NCBI RefSeq assembly: GCF_000426725.1
Contig: NZ_AUFX01000003.1
Coordinates: 704,797 to 768,796 of the forward strand
Origin: Sporocytophaga myxococcoides DSM 11118
Lineage (GTDB): Bacteria > Bacteroidota > Bacteroidia > Cytophagales > Cytophagaceae
DNA: 64,000 nt
Direction of reading: 5' to 3'
Shown here: piece by piece, positions 15,624 through 25,224 of the stretch
Position numbering within the stretch: position 1 is the first letter of the stretch
How the letters are laid out: the number at the start of each line of letters is the position of its first letter
Made by a program: the position numbers and the translations under genes
Notes under the pieces: generated by a model
The model's database searches: none
What the model was told of the DNA's origin: nothing
The model's input: only the letters and a program-made list of their open reading frames with translations

Positions 15624-16123
15624 AAACTTCCTTTGGAACATTCAACAATGTAATTCGAATTAAAGTAACCAGTATCTCCAACATAGAAATTACAGGCTCC
15701 GATAGTTATTCAACAACCATTGATGCATATGGATACTTTATTCCGGGATATACCAATCCATTGTTTGGCATTCTTGAAGCAACGCTTAATGGGCCGGAAG
15801 GAGAGTCTTCATTTAATGCGGTTATTGCATATGACCTTACATCCCTGACTTCAAATAAAAATACCTATTTGCAGAATTTAAAACTATCAGTAAGCCCTAA
15901 CCCAGCTTCTGACCTGATATCTGTTGACTTTAAAGATCTTGCTTCGGACAATTATACATTAAGGATTACAGAGCAAAATGGGGCTGTTGTAAAAGAAAAC
16001 AATATCTATGCTGCAAAAGGTGAAAGCCACAACATTGATATCTCCGATCTAAAAAATGGTTTATACTTCCTTGAAGTATCTTCTGACAATGGAAAAGCTG
16101 TTAAGAAAATTGTAAAGCTATAA
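15600..16123 (+). pseudogene. 5'-truncated T9SS cargo protein remnant (sorting domain only)
   Basis: The open frame starts abruptly inside a protein: FGYGTLKTSFGTFNNVIRIK is a pre-sorting-domain segment seen in many Bacteroidota cargo proteins. It is followed by a beta-rich stretch and a complete type A sorting domain (KLSVSPNPASDLISVDFKDL...LKNGLYFLEVSSDNGKAVKK, to 16123). There is no signal peptide and no credible start, and the first codons overlap the preceding gene in another frame. I read it as the 3' piece of a larger gene whose 5' part was lost by recombination. A strong terminator remains downstream. Confidence 0.75.
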
Positions 16124-16140
16124 GCACTTTCAGAATAATT

Positions 16141-16178
16141 AAAAGTCCCGTCTTATTTTTCACTAAGACGGGACTTTT
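16141..16178 (+). terminator. Terminator after the truncated cargo gene
   Basis: AAAAGTCCCGTCTTA and TAAGACGGGACTTTT form a 15-bp stem with an eight-base loop. Confidence 0.92.
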
Positions 16179-16327
16179 AGTTTATATAAAAACAGAATCA
16201 GCTTCTCCCAGTGCGATAAAGTATGGGCTTAAGACTTTTGCTTACTAGTTTACTCCGTATATTTGCATTTTTTCTAAAATATTCCGAAGGTATTACAAAC
16301 GGAATAATCTGATAAATGGATCCTTAT

Positions 16328-18433
16328 TTATTTCACAACATTTAAAGGAATACTTTCAAAATCCTTTTCAGAATATATAAGTACATAATACAAACCTGAA
16401 GCATAAGAGTTAGTAGGAATTGAAATGGTATACATGTTTACATATGATTCATCAAAAACAATCTTGCCATCCACACCCACAACCTTTATGGAAATTTCAT
16501 CCTGATCATATCCCGATAAATTTATGATAAAATTACTACTACATGGGTTGGGGTGTATGAATGATGATTTTACCTGATCATGACCTCCCAGATATTTGAC
16601 AGGACTGAAGGAATAGGAACCATCATAGTCTGTGGTCTTAAATTTATAATATAGTCTCTCTTTATAATTAATATAATCACTGTATTGATAGGATTGATTT
16701 CCATTAGAAGGAACATGACCTATGGAATCAAAATCAATTCCATTTTCAGAAGAATAAATTGCATAGTGCTTTACATTTCTTTCCAAAGCTACTTTCCATT
16801 GAAGTATAGCTATACCTTCTTTAGCCTGTAGCTCAAAACTTAACAGTGTTACCGGAAGTGTTCCATCATAAGGACCGCTAAATTCAGAAGTACTGAAATC
16901 AGGGCCGGTCGCTGTAGATGAAATAAAACTGGAGCTAGGTACGCTTTCGAAAAGAACAAGGTTAAATTCTGCTTTTCCATCTGCATCAGTTGTGACAACT
17001 GTAGTGCCTATATATTCAGATCCTTCTCCATAACCTGAAGGGTCAGGTATTGAATTTGAAAAGAATTCCAGCTCATAAAATGTTAATGGTTCTCCGAACA
17101 TAGTACCATTTATATTCACATCAGAGGGGTTGATGATAACTGATTCAAGCACCGGAAAATTTTGCAGTTTATTAGGGCCTGTGTCAATATCCTTTAGTTC
17201 ATTGGCTGTAACACCATCATTGTTCAGATCAATTCCTAACAAGGCATTATTATAAATTGAATTACCAAGGAAGCCATTTCCACTTCCACCGTCTGTGGTG
17301 ACATTGATTCCGTTTCCGCTGTTATGTGCAATAACGTTAGCTCTATCACCGGAAAAGCCAATAAAGTTTCTTCCGGCACCTTCAGCTATTCTGATTCCAT
17401 CTGAACCATTACCTAAAGCAGTTGTACCGTCGCTTCCCAATCCAATATAATTATTATAAACCTCGTTCTGGTTCGAATTGCCCTTTAACAAAATTCCATG
17501 CAACTGATTTTTTGAAATGATATTGCGCTCTGATATCAAAGCCCCTCCGATAACAGTATTATCAGAATCCACTAATTCTATTCCAGAAATGATGTTAGGT
17601 ATTCCTGCATTTCCTGTTATGTCTGTTCCAATAAGATTTCCTATAACAGAATTACCATTTGAGGCATTGATGCTTATCCCATTACTGCCATTACCTGATA
17701 TGACATTTCTAGCAAACGGGGAATTCCGTCCAATAGAATTTGTATTGGAGTTAGATATGAGTTCAATACCATTCTCTGTATTAGGAATAGCAAGAGTTCC
17801 GGTGATATCCGTACCTATCAGGTTACTATTAATAGAATTTAAAGTACTTTGATTTAACCTTATTCCTGTAGCATTTCCGGAGATTATATTCATTTCCCTA
17901 CTATCACCTTTACCATTCAGGTCAGAACCTATAATATTATTGTTAGCTGCATTAAGATTAATCCCTATTGTATTTGGATTAACACTTCCATCTCTGAATA
18001 AACCAATATAGTTTCCGAATATATAATTATTGTCTCCCTGGATATGAATACCTGTATCAAACCCACCAATACTTAACCCTGTTACAGTGCATTGGGAAGC
18101 TAATATTCTTATTCCGGCTTCATTAAGTGTAAGGCCATTGCCATCTATTTCCACAGGAGGAGGGCCAGAATACCCTATACCACCTTGTTCCATTCCATTG
18201 ATATATACAGGACCTATAATATCGGGAAGTTGAGTCATAAGTGATATTCTGATATTACTGACGGAAGGCACTGTGAATAATATGAAGTCTTGATCAGGAA
18301 AAGAATTAGCTTCCAGAATCGCCTGTCTGAATGATCCAGGTCCGGAATCATTAACATTATCCACAAAATAAACCGCAGCTTGTAACCTGTGAACGCTGAT
18401 AATAAAAAATAACAGTAAACTTATAATCCTCAT
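16328..18433 (-). CDS. T9SS cargo protein: right-handed beta-helix with type A sorting domain
   Basis: A 701-residue secreted protein. The signal peptide is RIISLLLFFIISVHRLQA (residues 2-19), followed by VYFVDNVNDSGPGSFRQAIL, a start typical of parallel beta-helix surface proteins. Repeats rich in N-x-I-x-G-N (NYIFGNYIGL, NSINSNLIGTDITG, NSVIGNLIGTDITG) run from about 95 to 415. A T9SS-linker beta domain (LPVTLLSFELQAKEGIAILQ...WKV) spans about 535-620. The type A sorting domain (FIHPNPCSSNFIINLSGYDQ...ASGLYYVLIYSEKDFESIPL) is at 630-701. A role in polysaccharide binding or cleavage is inferred only from the fold; no catalytic residues can be assigned. Confidence 0.9.
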   Translation of the reverse strand: MRIISLLLFFIISVHRLQAAVYFVDNVNDSGPGSFRQAILEANSFPDQDFILFTVPSVSNIRISLMTQLPDIIGPVYINGMEQGGIGYSGPPPVEIDGNGLTLNEAGIRILASQCTVTGLSIGGFDTGIHIQGDNNYIFGNYIGLFRDGSVNPNTIGINLNAANNNIIGSDLNGKGDSREMNIISGNATGIRLNQSTLNSINSNLIGTDITGTLAIPNTENGIELISNSNTNSIGRNSPFARNVISGNGSNGISINASNGNSVIGNLIGTDITGNAGIPNIISGIELVDSDNTVIGGALISERNIISKNQLHGILLKGNSNQNEVYNNYIGLGSDGTTALGNGSDGIRIAEGAGRNFIGFSGDRANVIAHNSGNGINVTTDGGSGNGFLGNSIYNNALLGIDLNNDGVTANELKDIDTGPNKLQNFPVLESVIINPSDVNINGTMFGEPLTFYELEFFSNSIPDPSGYGEGSEYIGTTVVTTDADGKAEFNLVLFESVPSSSFISSTATGPDFSTSEFSGPYDGTLPVTLLSFELQAKEGIAILQWKVALERNVKHYAIYSSENGIDFDSIGHVPSNGNQSYQYSDYINYKERLYYKFKTTDYDGSYSFSPVKYLGGHDQVKSSFIHPNPCSSNFIINLSGYDQDEISIKVVGVDGKIVFDESYVNMYTISIPTNSYASGLYYVLIYSEKDFESIPLNVVK

Positions 18434-18964
18434 GACCTATGTATTGTTCTTTTTAAATAGAAATTAGGGGAATAAAGCCTATATCGATTTTCGTTATACG
18501 CCTTTAATCCCCTACTACAATTGTCTGTTTTTGAGGTAACCCTTTATGTATATGCAAAAGTGACCGAGATTTACAAACGTAATATTTGGGATAACTAACG
18601 ATAGTTTTTGATTTAGGAATGATAGACTTTGCTTATGCTGTTTATTAGCCAACATAAAACAAATAAATTCATTATAACAATTATATACTGCTCATCCTCG
18701 AATTGTTTATTTTATTCATTCTTCTATACCTGTTTTAAAATGCTTTATAGCTAAACTTATGTTGCATTAGAAATTCTGTTATAATAAACTTCTACAAATT
18801 TCATATAGCTGTAACCCTCCAGATAATAAAAAGAACAATGTAATGAAAAAGCATTTTACATGAAGTAACATTGAATTTTTATAAATATTTTTTCATTCGA
18901 CGAGGCTACGTTTTTTTTTGCCACTCAGTCTTGATAAAAAAACAACACAACTAACAACAAAATT
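18434..18964. other. Gene-free divergent intergenic region
   Basis: AT-rich sequence between two divergent secreted-protein genes. I see no ORF, RNA gene or repeat; both promoters must lie here but no unambiguous TAnnTTTG box stands out. Confidence 0.5.
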
Positions 18965-20299
18965 ATGAACGCAAAAATCTACTTTAAGCAATTGCTTGTG
19001 ATGGTGATTGTATTCGTCTGCTCCATTAATGTCAATGCCCAGAAGCATGGATGGCATGGATTTAAGAATGCAATAAGCAGCGTATATCCCAACCCATCTA
19101 CTATCGGAGATACATTAGTATTAAAAGTTCATGCAGCTGCAACTGATACATTTTCGGTTGCTATTTTTAATGATGCTGATAGTATTAACCTGAAGGTAAA
19201 CGGAGGTAAGACTACTTTGCCTCTCCTTAACGTTGGAGTATATCATTATATAGTATCAGACACTGATGGCAAAAAAGTTTCATTGGGTTCTATTATAGTA
19301 AAAGAACCAAGAGTAAGAACTATTGTTTCCCCTAACCCTTCCACCGTTGGAGACACTATATCCATTAAGGTTGAAGCTCCTGCATCAGAGTCTTTCACTC
19401 TTACAATTGCAGATACAGGTGATGTTGTATTGCATACTTTAACAGTCACGGGCGGCACTTCCCTACTGCCTCAATTGCCGGTGGGCTATTATACATATTC
19501 CCTTGTGAATGTTGATGGAAAGACAGTATCAAAAGGTAAAATAAACGTAAAAGCTCCAAGAGTACTTTCACTCGTAAAATACAATCCTTCAACAGTTGGA
19601 GATACCGTCTCTCTCTTAGTATTTGCAGGACCGACCGAAATTTTTACATTAACTATTGCTGATACCGGAGGTGTTGTAATAAATACATTGAGTGTGCATG
19701 GCGGAGCAAACGTACTTCCTGTCCTTCCGGTAGGAGTTTATTCCTATGCACTGGAAGACGCGCAAGGCTATATTGTGTCTGGAGGCAAAATAATTGTCAA
19801 GGCACCTAAAATTAAAAGTTTTGTACACCCTTATATCACTCATGCAGGAGATACACTGTCAATCAAAATAATTGCGGATGCAACCGAATCATTCACATTA
19901 AATATTTATACATTCAGTGATAGCTTGGTTCAAACTTTAACTGTCAATGGAGGATCTAACACCTTACCAACTCTTGCGTCAGGATTTTATTATTATGAAC
20001 TTGTAAGCATTGAAGGATATAAAGTATCCACAGGAAAAATTGCCATACTTCCTCCAAAGGTGCATACAGTCATAGCTCCAAATCCATCTAATGCAGGAGA
20101 AGCGACCATTGCTGTAGATGCTGAGATTACTGAAACCTTCACCTTAAATATTTTTGATGCAGCAACCCTGGTTTCTACACAAACTATTACAGGTGGAATT
20201 ACTTTACTTCCTGCAACACTTGATTCCGGCATACATTTCTATACTGTAGTAAATGCTGACGGGTCCATTGTATCCAAAGGAAGAATTATGATTTATTAA
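18965..20299 (+). CDS. Secreted protein of five tandem T9SS sorting-domain-like modules
   Basis: A 444-residue protein. The signal peptide (about 1-25, ending NVNAQ) is followed directly by five similar modules of 81-83 residues. The conserved G-D-T (G-E-A in the last) of each falls at residues 48-50, 129-131, 212-214, 295-297 and 378-380. Each module reads P-N-P-S-x-x-G-D-T, strand, F-T-L-x-I, N-G-G or T-G-G, L-P-x-L, G-x-Y-x-Y, D-G-x-x-V-S-x-G-x-I-x-V. This is the pattern of a type A T9SS C-terminal domain, with the terminal copy ending GRIMIY. No other domain is present. It is possibly a surface fibre or filler protein, or a sorting-domain decoy; function unknown. Confidence 0.82.
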   Translation: MNAKIYFKQLLVMVIVFVCSINVNAQKHGWHGFKNAISSVYPNPSTIGDTLVLKVHAAATDTFSVAIFNDADSINLKVNGGKTTLPLLNVGVYHYIVSDTDGKKVSLGSIIVKEPRVRTIVSPNPSTVGDTISIKVEAPASESFTLTIADTGDVVLHTLTVTGGTSLLPQLPVGYYTYSLVNVDGKTVSKGKINVKAPRVLSLVKYNPSTVGDTVSLLVFAGPTEIFTLTIADTGGVVINTLSVHGGANVLPVLPVGVYSYALEDAQGYIVSGGKIIVKAPKIKSFVHPYITHAGDTLSIKIIADATESFTLNIYTFSDSLVQTLTVNGGSNTLPTLASGFYYYELVSIEGYKVSTGKIAILPPKVHTVIAPNPSNAGEATIAVDAEITETFTLNIFDAATLVSTQTITGGITLLPATLDSGIHFYTVVNADGSIVSKGRIMIY

Positions 20300-20322
20300 T
20301 TACAGGTGTTATGACAAAAGTG

Positions 20323-20350
20323 AGCTCATTGGTCGAAAGATCAATGAGCT
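20323..20350 (+). terminator. Terminator after the tandem-module gene
   Basis: AGCTCATTG (20323-20331) pairs with CAATGAGCT (20342-20350), followed by TTTATTTT. The rest of 20300-20640 holds no gene that I can see. Confidence 0.85.
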
Positions 20351-20640
20351 TTTATTTTGATTTGAAAACCTGGGGGAAAGTAAAACTTTCAACTTAACTT
20401 AGATTTTACCATACATAGGACGTCATGGTATGCCGACAAAGCAAGCCCTTTAAGGGACTTATGGAAATTGATATGCTGGCTCTGGTAAAAAACTCTATAT
20501 ATTAAAAATGTATTTAGATAATCCATTGCTCTTTGTGATAACAACAATTATTTTTAACATTATAAAGAAAATCGAATCATATTAAAGTTTAGCTGACGGA
20601 GAAACAGCCATACTTAGTAATAACTTAAGAAATTAACCTG

Positions 20641-21039
20641 ATGAGAAAAGAGGTTTCAGACTTTTGGGTTGGAAATTTTGAAAGAGAAGATGCATACTTT
20701 AACTTTTTTGGTGAAAATCCAGACTTCTATCAAGAAGAGAATGATATTGAAGAAAAGTACATTTCTAAATTTGCAGAAAGTCAGAATGAAAATTGGATTG
20801 ATCACGACTTTATGGAAAGCGGATTTGAAGATGGGAATGAATCTTTTATTGAAAGGTTTAAAAAGTACTCATATTCTGATCAATGGATAGCAGAGGTATT
20901 TGATAAAGCTAAGGAAACAAATTTAAAGAAAATTAACACTATTGTATTCATTACCAAAGGTAGGATTCAAAAGCCTACATCTATATTAACACCAGAGTAT
21001 TCATTGCTATATATCGGACAAATTGAATACAACATTTAA
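20641..21039 (+). CDS. Imm22-like immunity family protein
   Basis: A 132-residue strongly acidic protein. VSDFWVGNFEREDAYFNFFG (residues 5-24) and SKFAESQNENWIDHDFMESG (about 41-60) match the layout of the immunity protein 22 family (W-x-G-x-F start, S-x-F, then a D-H-D-F-x-E motif), as I recall it. Such proteins neutralise nuclease-type polymorphic toxins of contact or type VI/VII/IX systems. No toxin gene is adjacent, so this would be an orphan immunity gene. Confidence 0.65.
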   Translation: MRKEVSDFWVGNFEREDAYFNFFGENPDFYQEENDIEEKYISKFAESQNENWIDHDFMESGFEDGNESFIERFKKYSYSDQWIAEVFDKAKETNLKKINTIVFITKGRIQKPTSILTPEYSLLYIGQIEYNI

Positions 21040-21109
21040 CACTATTTATTCTGCTTATAACGGATTAAAAAATGCTAAGAGAGAAACAGGACATGTCTTT
21101 CAAATCCTC

Positions 21110-22327
21110 TTAAGAAATTTTCTCTTTCACTGTTTCCTGTATTCTTTCTTCCATGTCTGCATCAAACTGCTTTATAGCTTCAAATGAATTTTGTACAGAT
21201 AGTCCTGTTGTAGTGATACTTCGAGGGCTTCCATCACCTTTGATATACCTCTTGCCTCGCTGCTTGTGGCTGATCCTGTAGTTTTCAAGTGCTTCTATAC
21301 ATTGATTGTACTTAGCATTTAGCCCCCGGTCATCATTATTTTTCAAAAAAGACTTAAGTTTATATCTGTAGGGTTCAAGCGCTTCTAAAAACTCCCTACT
21401 ATGTTTTGGGAAATACTTTCTGGAAGTCATCATAGCTCTACCCATGACAGATTCCATCTCCAATCCCAGAATAAGATCCATTAGCTGAATACATCCAATC
21501 TGCAAACCACTTACCCCTTCAAGAAGACATTGGCTATTCATATCCATCAATCCCCAGACGAAAGATGGCTGAATATGCTCACGCCATTGTTCCATATTTA
21601 GCTTTTGTCTTCTTACCTCTCTGTTAAAGACAGTAGTTATCCCAAGGATACCTTCATAGAGCATATCCAAAGCATTTGCAAGCATTTCTTTATCGTTTGC
21701 TATCATTGCATTCAAAATATTCATACAGGCTATGTTAGCAGTTGTACCAACTATTTCAGTCATAATGAATATTTTTATCCAGTGCTCCAACTGTCCTTGA
21801 AATTCCTTGCAAACCCAGTTATGGATTAAGGAAAGATCATTAAATTGTATTTTGTCTATCAGTATATTTGTTCCAGGGGCTTGTCCATTTACCTGACAAT
21901 TCATGAGCATAATGCTCCATAAGGTGCCGCAATGCGGATGCTCTAACTTGTCAGCAAGGTAAATTAAAGGCTTCCAGATTTGATTAGGGAAATGCATCTG
22001 TTGCTTCTGAAATTCTTCAGGCTCAGGAGGCAGATAGTTCCAGCGATAGCAATGGGCAATTAATGTTAATACTGAAAAGAACTTCTCTTGTTCCCAATAA
22101 TTCAAAGCATCTATCTGAATATCCTCGATGGATACATCTTTAAGAGCTTCGTAAACGAAACCTCTGACACCTCCCCTCTCCTTGCTATTCCATAGATGTA
22201 TTCTATTCAGCAATTCTATATATTTATTAAAAGGTTCGGGCAATTGAGTAAAAGGCAATTTTTGAGGAAGAAAACTTGGATGTTTTAAGAATAGCTGAAT
22301 TTGCTCTGACAGGACAATGGGAGGCAT
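21110..22327 (-). CDS. Divergent indoleamine 2,3-dioxygenase-family protein
   Basis: A 405-residue protein whose plan follows the IDO/TDO heme dioxygenase superfamily. The match includes an N-terminal helical domain, HCYRWNYLPPEPEEF (about 93-107), FPNQIWKPLIYLADKLEHPH (about 114-133) and MTEIVGTTANIACMNILNAM (about 190-209). It continues with SGLQIGCIQLMDLILGLE (about 275-292), then RKYFPKHSREFLEAL, GLNAKYNQCIEALENYRISH and TTTGLSVQNSFEAIKQFDAD near the end. Each has a counterpart, in order, in eukaryotic IDO. IDO opens the indole ring of tryptophan using heme. The proximal heme histidine normally sits in P-x-x-H-R; here it reads P-K-H309-S-R, one residue early. Activity is therefore uncertain. 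No kynurenine-pathway gene is adjacent. Confidence 0.7.
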   Translation of the reverse strand: MPPIVLSEQIQLFLKHPSFLPQKLPFTQLPEPFNKYIELLNRIHLWNSKERGGVRGFVYEALKDVSIEDIQIDALNYWEQEKFFSVLTLIAHCYRWNYLPPEPEEFQKQQMHFPNQIWKPLIYLADKLEHPHCGTLWSIMLMNCQVNGQAPGTNILIDKIQFNDLSLIHNWVCKEFQGQLEHWIKIFIMTEIVGTTANIACMNILNAMIANDKEMLANALDMLYEGILGITTVFNREVRRQKLNMEQWREHIQPSFVWGLMDMNSQCLLEGVSGLQIGCIQLMDLILGLEMESVMGRAMMTSRKYFPKHSREFLEALEPYRYKLKSFLKNNDDRGLNAKYNQCIEALENYRISHKQRGKRYIKGDGSPRSITTTGLSVQNSFEAIKQFDADMEERIQETVKEKIS

Positions 22328-23495
22328 ATATTCTATACTTTTAGTCTAACAGGGGTGAATATAGACAATGCTTCATTTGTAAGGCTGAGCACTTTGTGAA
22401 TGCAACCTATCAATATGTGAAAGTGGGTTTTGGATTATTAATGCCCATTTCAAATTAAAAGAATTGTTTCAACAACTAAATTAATATGCCTATAAAAATT
22501 GAATGATTAAAAATGACTGATGCATTAAGGCTAATTAAACTGAAAGAATACTGCTATCTATTTCACAAAAATTTATATACCTGATTCTAAAATATTTCAA
22601 AAGAATTATCAGGATAACTGGGTTAATCTTTAGCTTTGAACTAAGAGTAGACATTGATTAATAAACTTTAATAAAATATGGGACAATCGAACGATTAATT
22701 AGAATATATGACAGAAAGGATAAAAGTTATTTTCGGGAAAAGATATCATGGAACCTTCCGGCCGGAGCTGAAAGAGAAAAAGTGATCGTTAAGAAGTTAA
22801 AAAGACCGTTAGAGTAATACGATTTGGTGGCTGGGTTAACAATGACAAAAAAAATGGGGACTTTTACTTATGGAGTACATCTGACTTCCATTCAAAATAA
22901 TCTTTATCTACCTCATAAAATTGTAAACCTTTTATTTCAATTCCATCTGAATACTGTAATCTTATCCTAGCTATTTGAAGAAAGAAGAAGGACTCTTTGA
23001 AGATTTCTAAAACTTGAAATACTATGCTATAATTATATTTTCTCTTGAAAACTACCAGTTATAGTATGTGTGAATAATTTCCTTTTAATAGAAGTTATTA
23101 ATTCTACCCTATTAACAATAAACCAATTATACCATTTTTAGGAAACTTTTAAGCATTTCATCAACTATCAAAGCTTTATATGATTAAACAAGACTAAATG
23201 TACTCCCATCAGACAAACAAATGTGTTCCTCAAGATACTCTGTCTGGTTGAAGTCCAATGGCTTCAAGCCACAAATGACAGTAAATTTATCAACTTGCAG
23301 ATTTCGAAGAAACAACTTTGTCATTAGAATGTCGATTTTTGTTCATTATTTAATTTCACCAGTGAAGGTTATCGAACTTATTTTGGATAGGGGAAAAAGA
23401 ATGCTGCACATTTTTAAAACCAATCGGGGGACAAGACTTGAAGGTAGGTTACATAACAAAAACCAGAACTCAGATTTTTATACAAGGAATAGGAA
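22328..23495. other. Gene-poor stretch with a decayed coding fragment
   Basis: About 1.2 kb without an intact gene. On the minus strand, 22868-23055 reads as the C-terminal end of a lost protein (IARIRLQYSDGIEIKGLQFY...EVDKDYFEWKSDVLHK, then stop) with no start codon. Another stub begins at 22708 on the plus strand (MTERIKVIFGKRYHGTFRPE, stop soon after). Both look like remnants of small accessory genes. The 92-codon open frame at 23221-23499 has a composition unlike real proteins and I leave it out. Confidence 0.45.
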
Positions 23496-23840
23496 TTAAA
23501 TATTTGCTTTAAGAAATTGTTTCCAAGCATAACAGAGATCTAGGAATTCTTTGGTATCAAACTCCCGTGCTCCTATAATCTTATTATCATTTATTTCACC
23601 GATTTTTGATTTTCTACTACCCCATAAAAAAGGTTGATATATTATAAAACCATCCTGAGTATAGTCTGGAACATTTCTATTTATCAGCTCTTTTATCCAT
23701 TCGATTTCTAAATCTAAATCTCCCAAATCACTAATACCCTTTATAATGTTTAATTCTTCATAAGGAGGATCAATGATAAAAGCATTTATTTCTTCATCAT
23801 TACCATATGGCTTAATTTTTTTTATGGAGTGTCTAATCAT
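23496..23840 (-). CDS. Small immunity-like hypothetical protein
   Basis: A 114-residue acidic protein (MIRHSIKKIKPYGNDEEINA start). It has a W-rich centre (GDLDLEIEWIKELINRNVPD, about 41-60; GFIIYQPFLWGSRKSKIGEI, about 64-83) and a helical end (FDTKEFLDLCYAWKQFLKAN). Size, acidity and location among decayed small genes suggest an orphan immunity protein, but I do not recognise the family. Confidence 0.6.
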   Translation of the reverse strand: MIRHSIKKIKPYGNDEEINAFIIDPPYEELNIIKGISDLGDLDLEIEWIKELINRNVPDYTQDGFIIYQPFLWGSRKSKIGEINDNKIIGAREFDTKEFLDLCYAWKQFLKANI

Positions 23841-24060
23841 ATATTAAACTTAGGAAATGAAGACTTAACGGGATTAATGGAAATCATCACACTATATAAT
23901 CAATCATCAAAAACTTCAACATATATATAATCTTTTATCAAAGACAAACCTGACAAAAATAATACTGCCCATCCCTTAATCCCATAAATCTCGATTCAAA
24001 ATAAAAAAAGGTTCGCTTTCTGCAAACCCTTTTGAAAATTATTATATCTTAAAATAATTC

Positions 24061-25029
24061 TTACCAGAAGTGCGAAGGACAAATAACCCTGTTCTTCATC
24101 TTCAGTCTGTATCCCACAACGATCTCATGAGAACCAGCACTGTAAAGTCTTATATCACTTGTTGTATAATCGTATGCATAGCTGATATCCCATGTATTGT
24201 TGATGATAACACCTGCAAGAAATGCGATCGCATCTGTATTACGATAAGATACACCAGCCCATAAGAAATCTCTGTAACGAAGCTTTGCATTAATATCATA
24301 AGAAATGGGTGCCGGAGAAACTGATTTTACGCAGAAAGATGGGATAAGAGCGAAGTCATATCCGATAGGGAATCTATAACCTGCCATTACAAAATAATGC
24401 TGAGATAGTTTACCTTCAGAAACAACTCCATCTTTTTTATTGTAAAGATTTTGTGGCATCACCTGAACCATAGAACCTCCTATAAAAAATTTATCAGAAT
24501 ACACCCAGAAACCAGTATTGATATCTGCAAGAGATGTATTGGTTGAACTTTGAAGCAAAGCATCATCAGGGTTTGCAGTATGCAGCATATTGGCATTTAA
24601 AGAGTACTGCTGAAGTCCTCCCATGATACCTAATGAAGCATATAGATTTTTGGCGAATTGCAGATGATAAGAATAAGCAAGATCTATGGTTGTGTTTTTA
24701 GTTGGCCCGATAACATCGTTAGATATTATAGCACCGACTCCATGAAACCCATTTTTTTTATTTTTTGACCTGTTATTGGTAACCCTGCCCCTTCCAAGAG
24801 CAGTGTGAGCACTCAGGTACATTGTACGAGGAGCACCTTCAAATCCAACCCACTGCTTCCGGAAACCTAATCTGATGTCTGTGTAATCTTCAGTTCCTGA
24901 AACTGCAGGGTTCAGCATAAATGGATTAACCATATACAGAGAGTATTGCGGCTTCTGCTGTCCCAAAGCAAATACCGAACATACCAAAACAAGTACCGCT
25001 GATAAGTAATATTTTTTCATTGTTGCCAT
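24061..25029 (-). CDS. PorP/SprF-family type IX secretion membrane protein
   Basis: A 322-residue outer-membrane beta-barrel of the PorP/SprF family. The signal peptide is KKYYLSAVLVLVCSVFALGQ (residues 5-24). The family start motif PQYSLYMVNPFMLNPAVSGT (about 27-46) is followed by RLGFRKQWVGFEGAPRTMYL (about 53-72). Later come alternating strands, with D-x-S-Y-A-Y-D near the end and a C-terminal H-E-I-V-V-G-Y-R-L. Members handle secretion or anchoring of large type-B sorting-domain proteins. The partner is evidently the giant gene 195 bases upstream on the same strand, as in the sprB-sprF arrangement. Confidence 0.95.
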   Translation of the reverse strand: MATMKKYYLSAVLVLVCSVFALGQQKPQYSLYMVNPFMLNPAVSGTEDYTDIRLGFRKQWVGFEGAPRTMYLSAHTALGRGRVTNNRSKNKKNGFHGVGAIISNDVIGPTKNTTIDLAYSYHLQFAKNLYASLGIMGGLQQYSLNANMLHTANPDDALLQSSTNTSLADINTGFWVYSDKFFIGGSMVQVMPQNLYNKKDGVVSEGKLSQHYFVMAGYRFPIGYDFALIPSFCVKSVSPAPISYDINAKLRYRDFLWAGVSYRNTDAIAFLAGVIINNTWDISYAYDYTTSDIRLYSAGSHEIVVGYRLKMKNRVICPSHFW

Positions 25030-25052
25030 TTAACTCTTACTTAAATCTTTTG

Positions 25053-25193
25053 TTAGTTCGTCTTCCCACGAGGAGCGAGACTTTAATGAATGTGAATTGT
25101 TCACACTCAACTCTAATCTTTTTCTAGGTTTGTCACCGAGGAACGAGGAATCTGAGTTCTTAAAATCTCAGATCCTTCGCAAGCTCAGGATGA
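25053..25193. repeat. REP-like intergenic repeat
   Basis: The 195-bp gap between the giant gene and its PorP/SprF partner contains CGTCTTCCCACGAGGAGCGA and GTCACCGAGGAACGAGGAAT. The latter is followed by the inverted repeat ATCTGAG/CTCAGAT (25150-25171) and CCTTCGCAAGCTCAGGATGA. These words are, as I recall, widespread short interspersed repeats in Bacteroidota. A transcript reading through would contain a long hairpin here. Confidence 0.6.
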
Positions 25194-25224
25194 CAATGAA
25201 AGCTTTAAACTTTATACGTTAAGC

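Noticed and set aside
23221..23499. 92-codon open frame as a gene
   Set aside because: Composition is basic and cysteine/asparagine-scattered, unlike neighbours; it is within a decayed stretch.
24005..24035. Terminator for the PorP/SprF gene
   Set aside because: The possible stem (AAAAGGTT..., AAACCCTTTT) is imperfect and I could not support it well.
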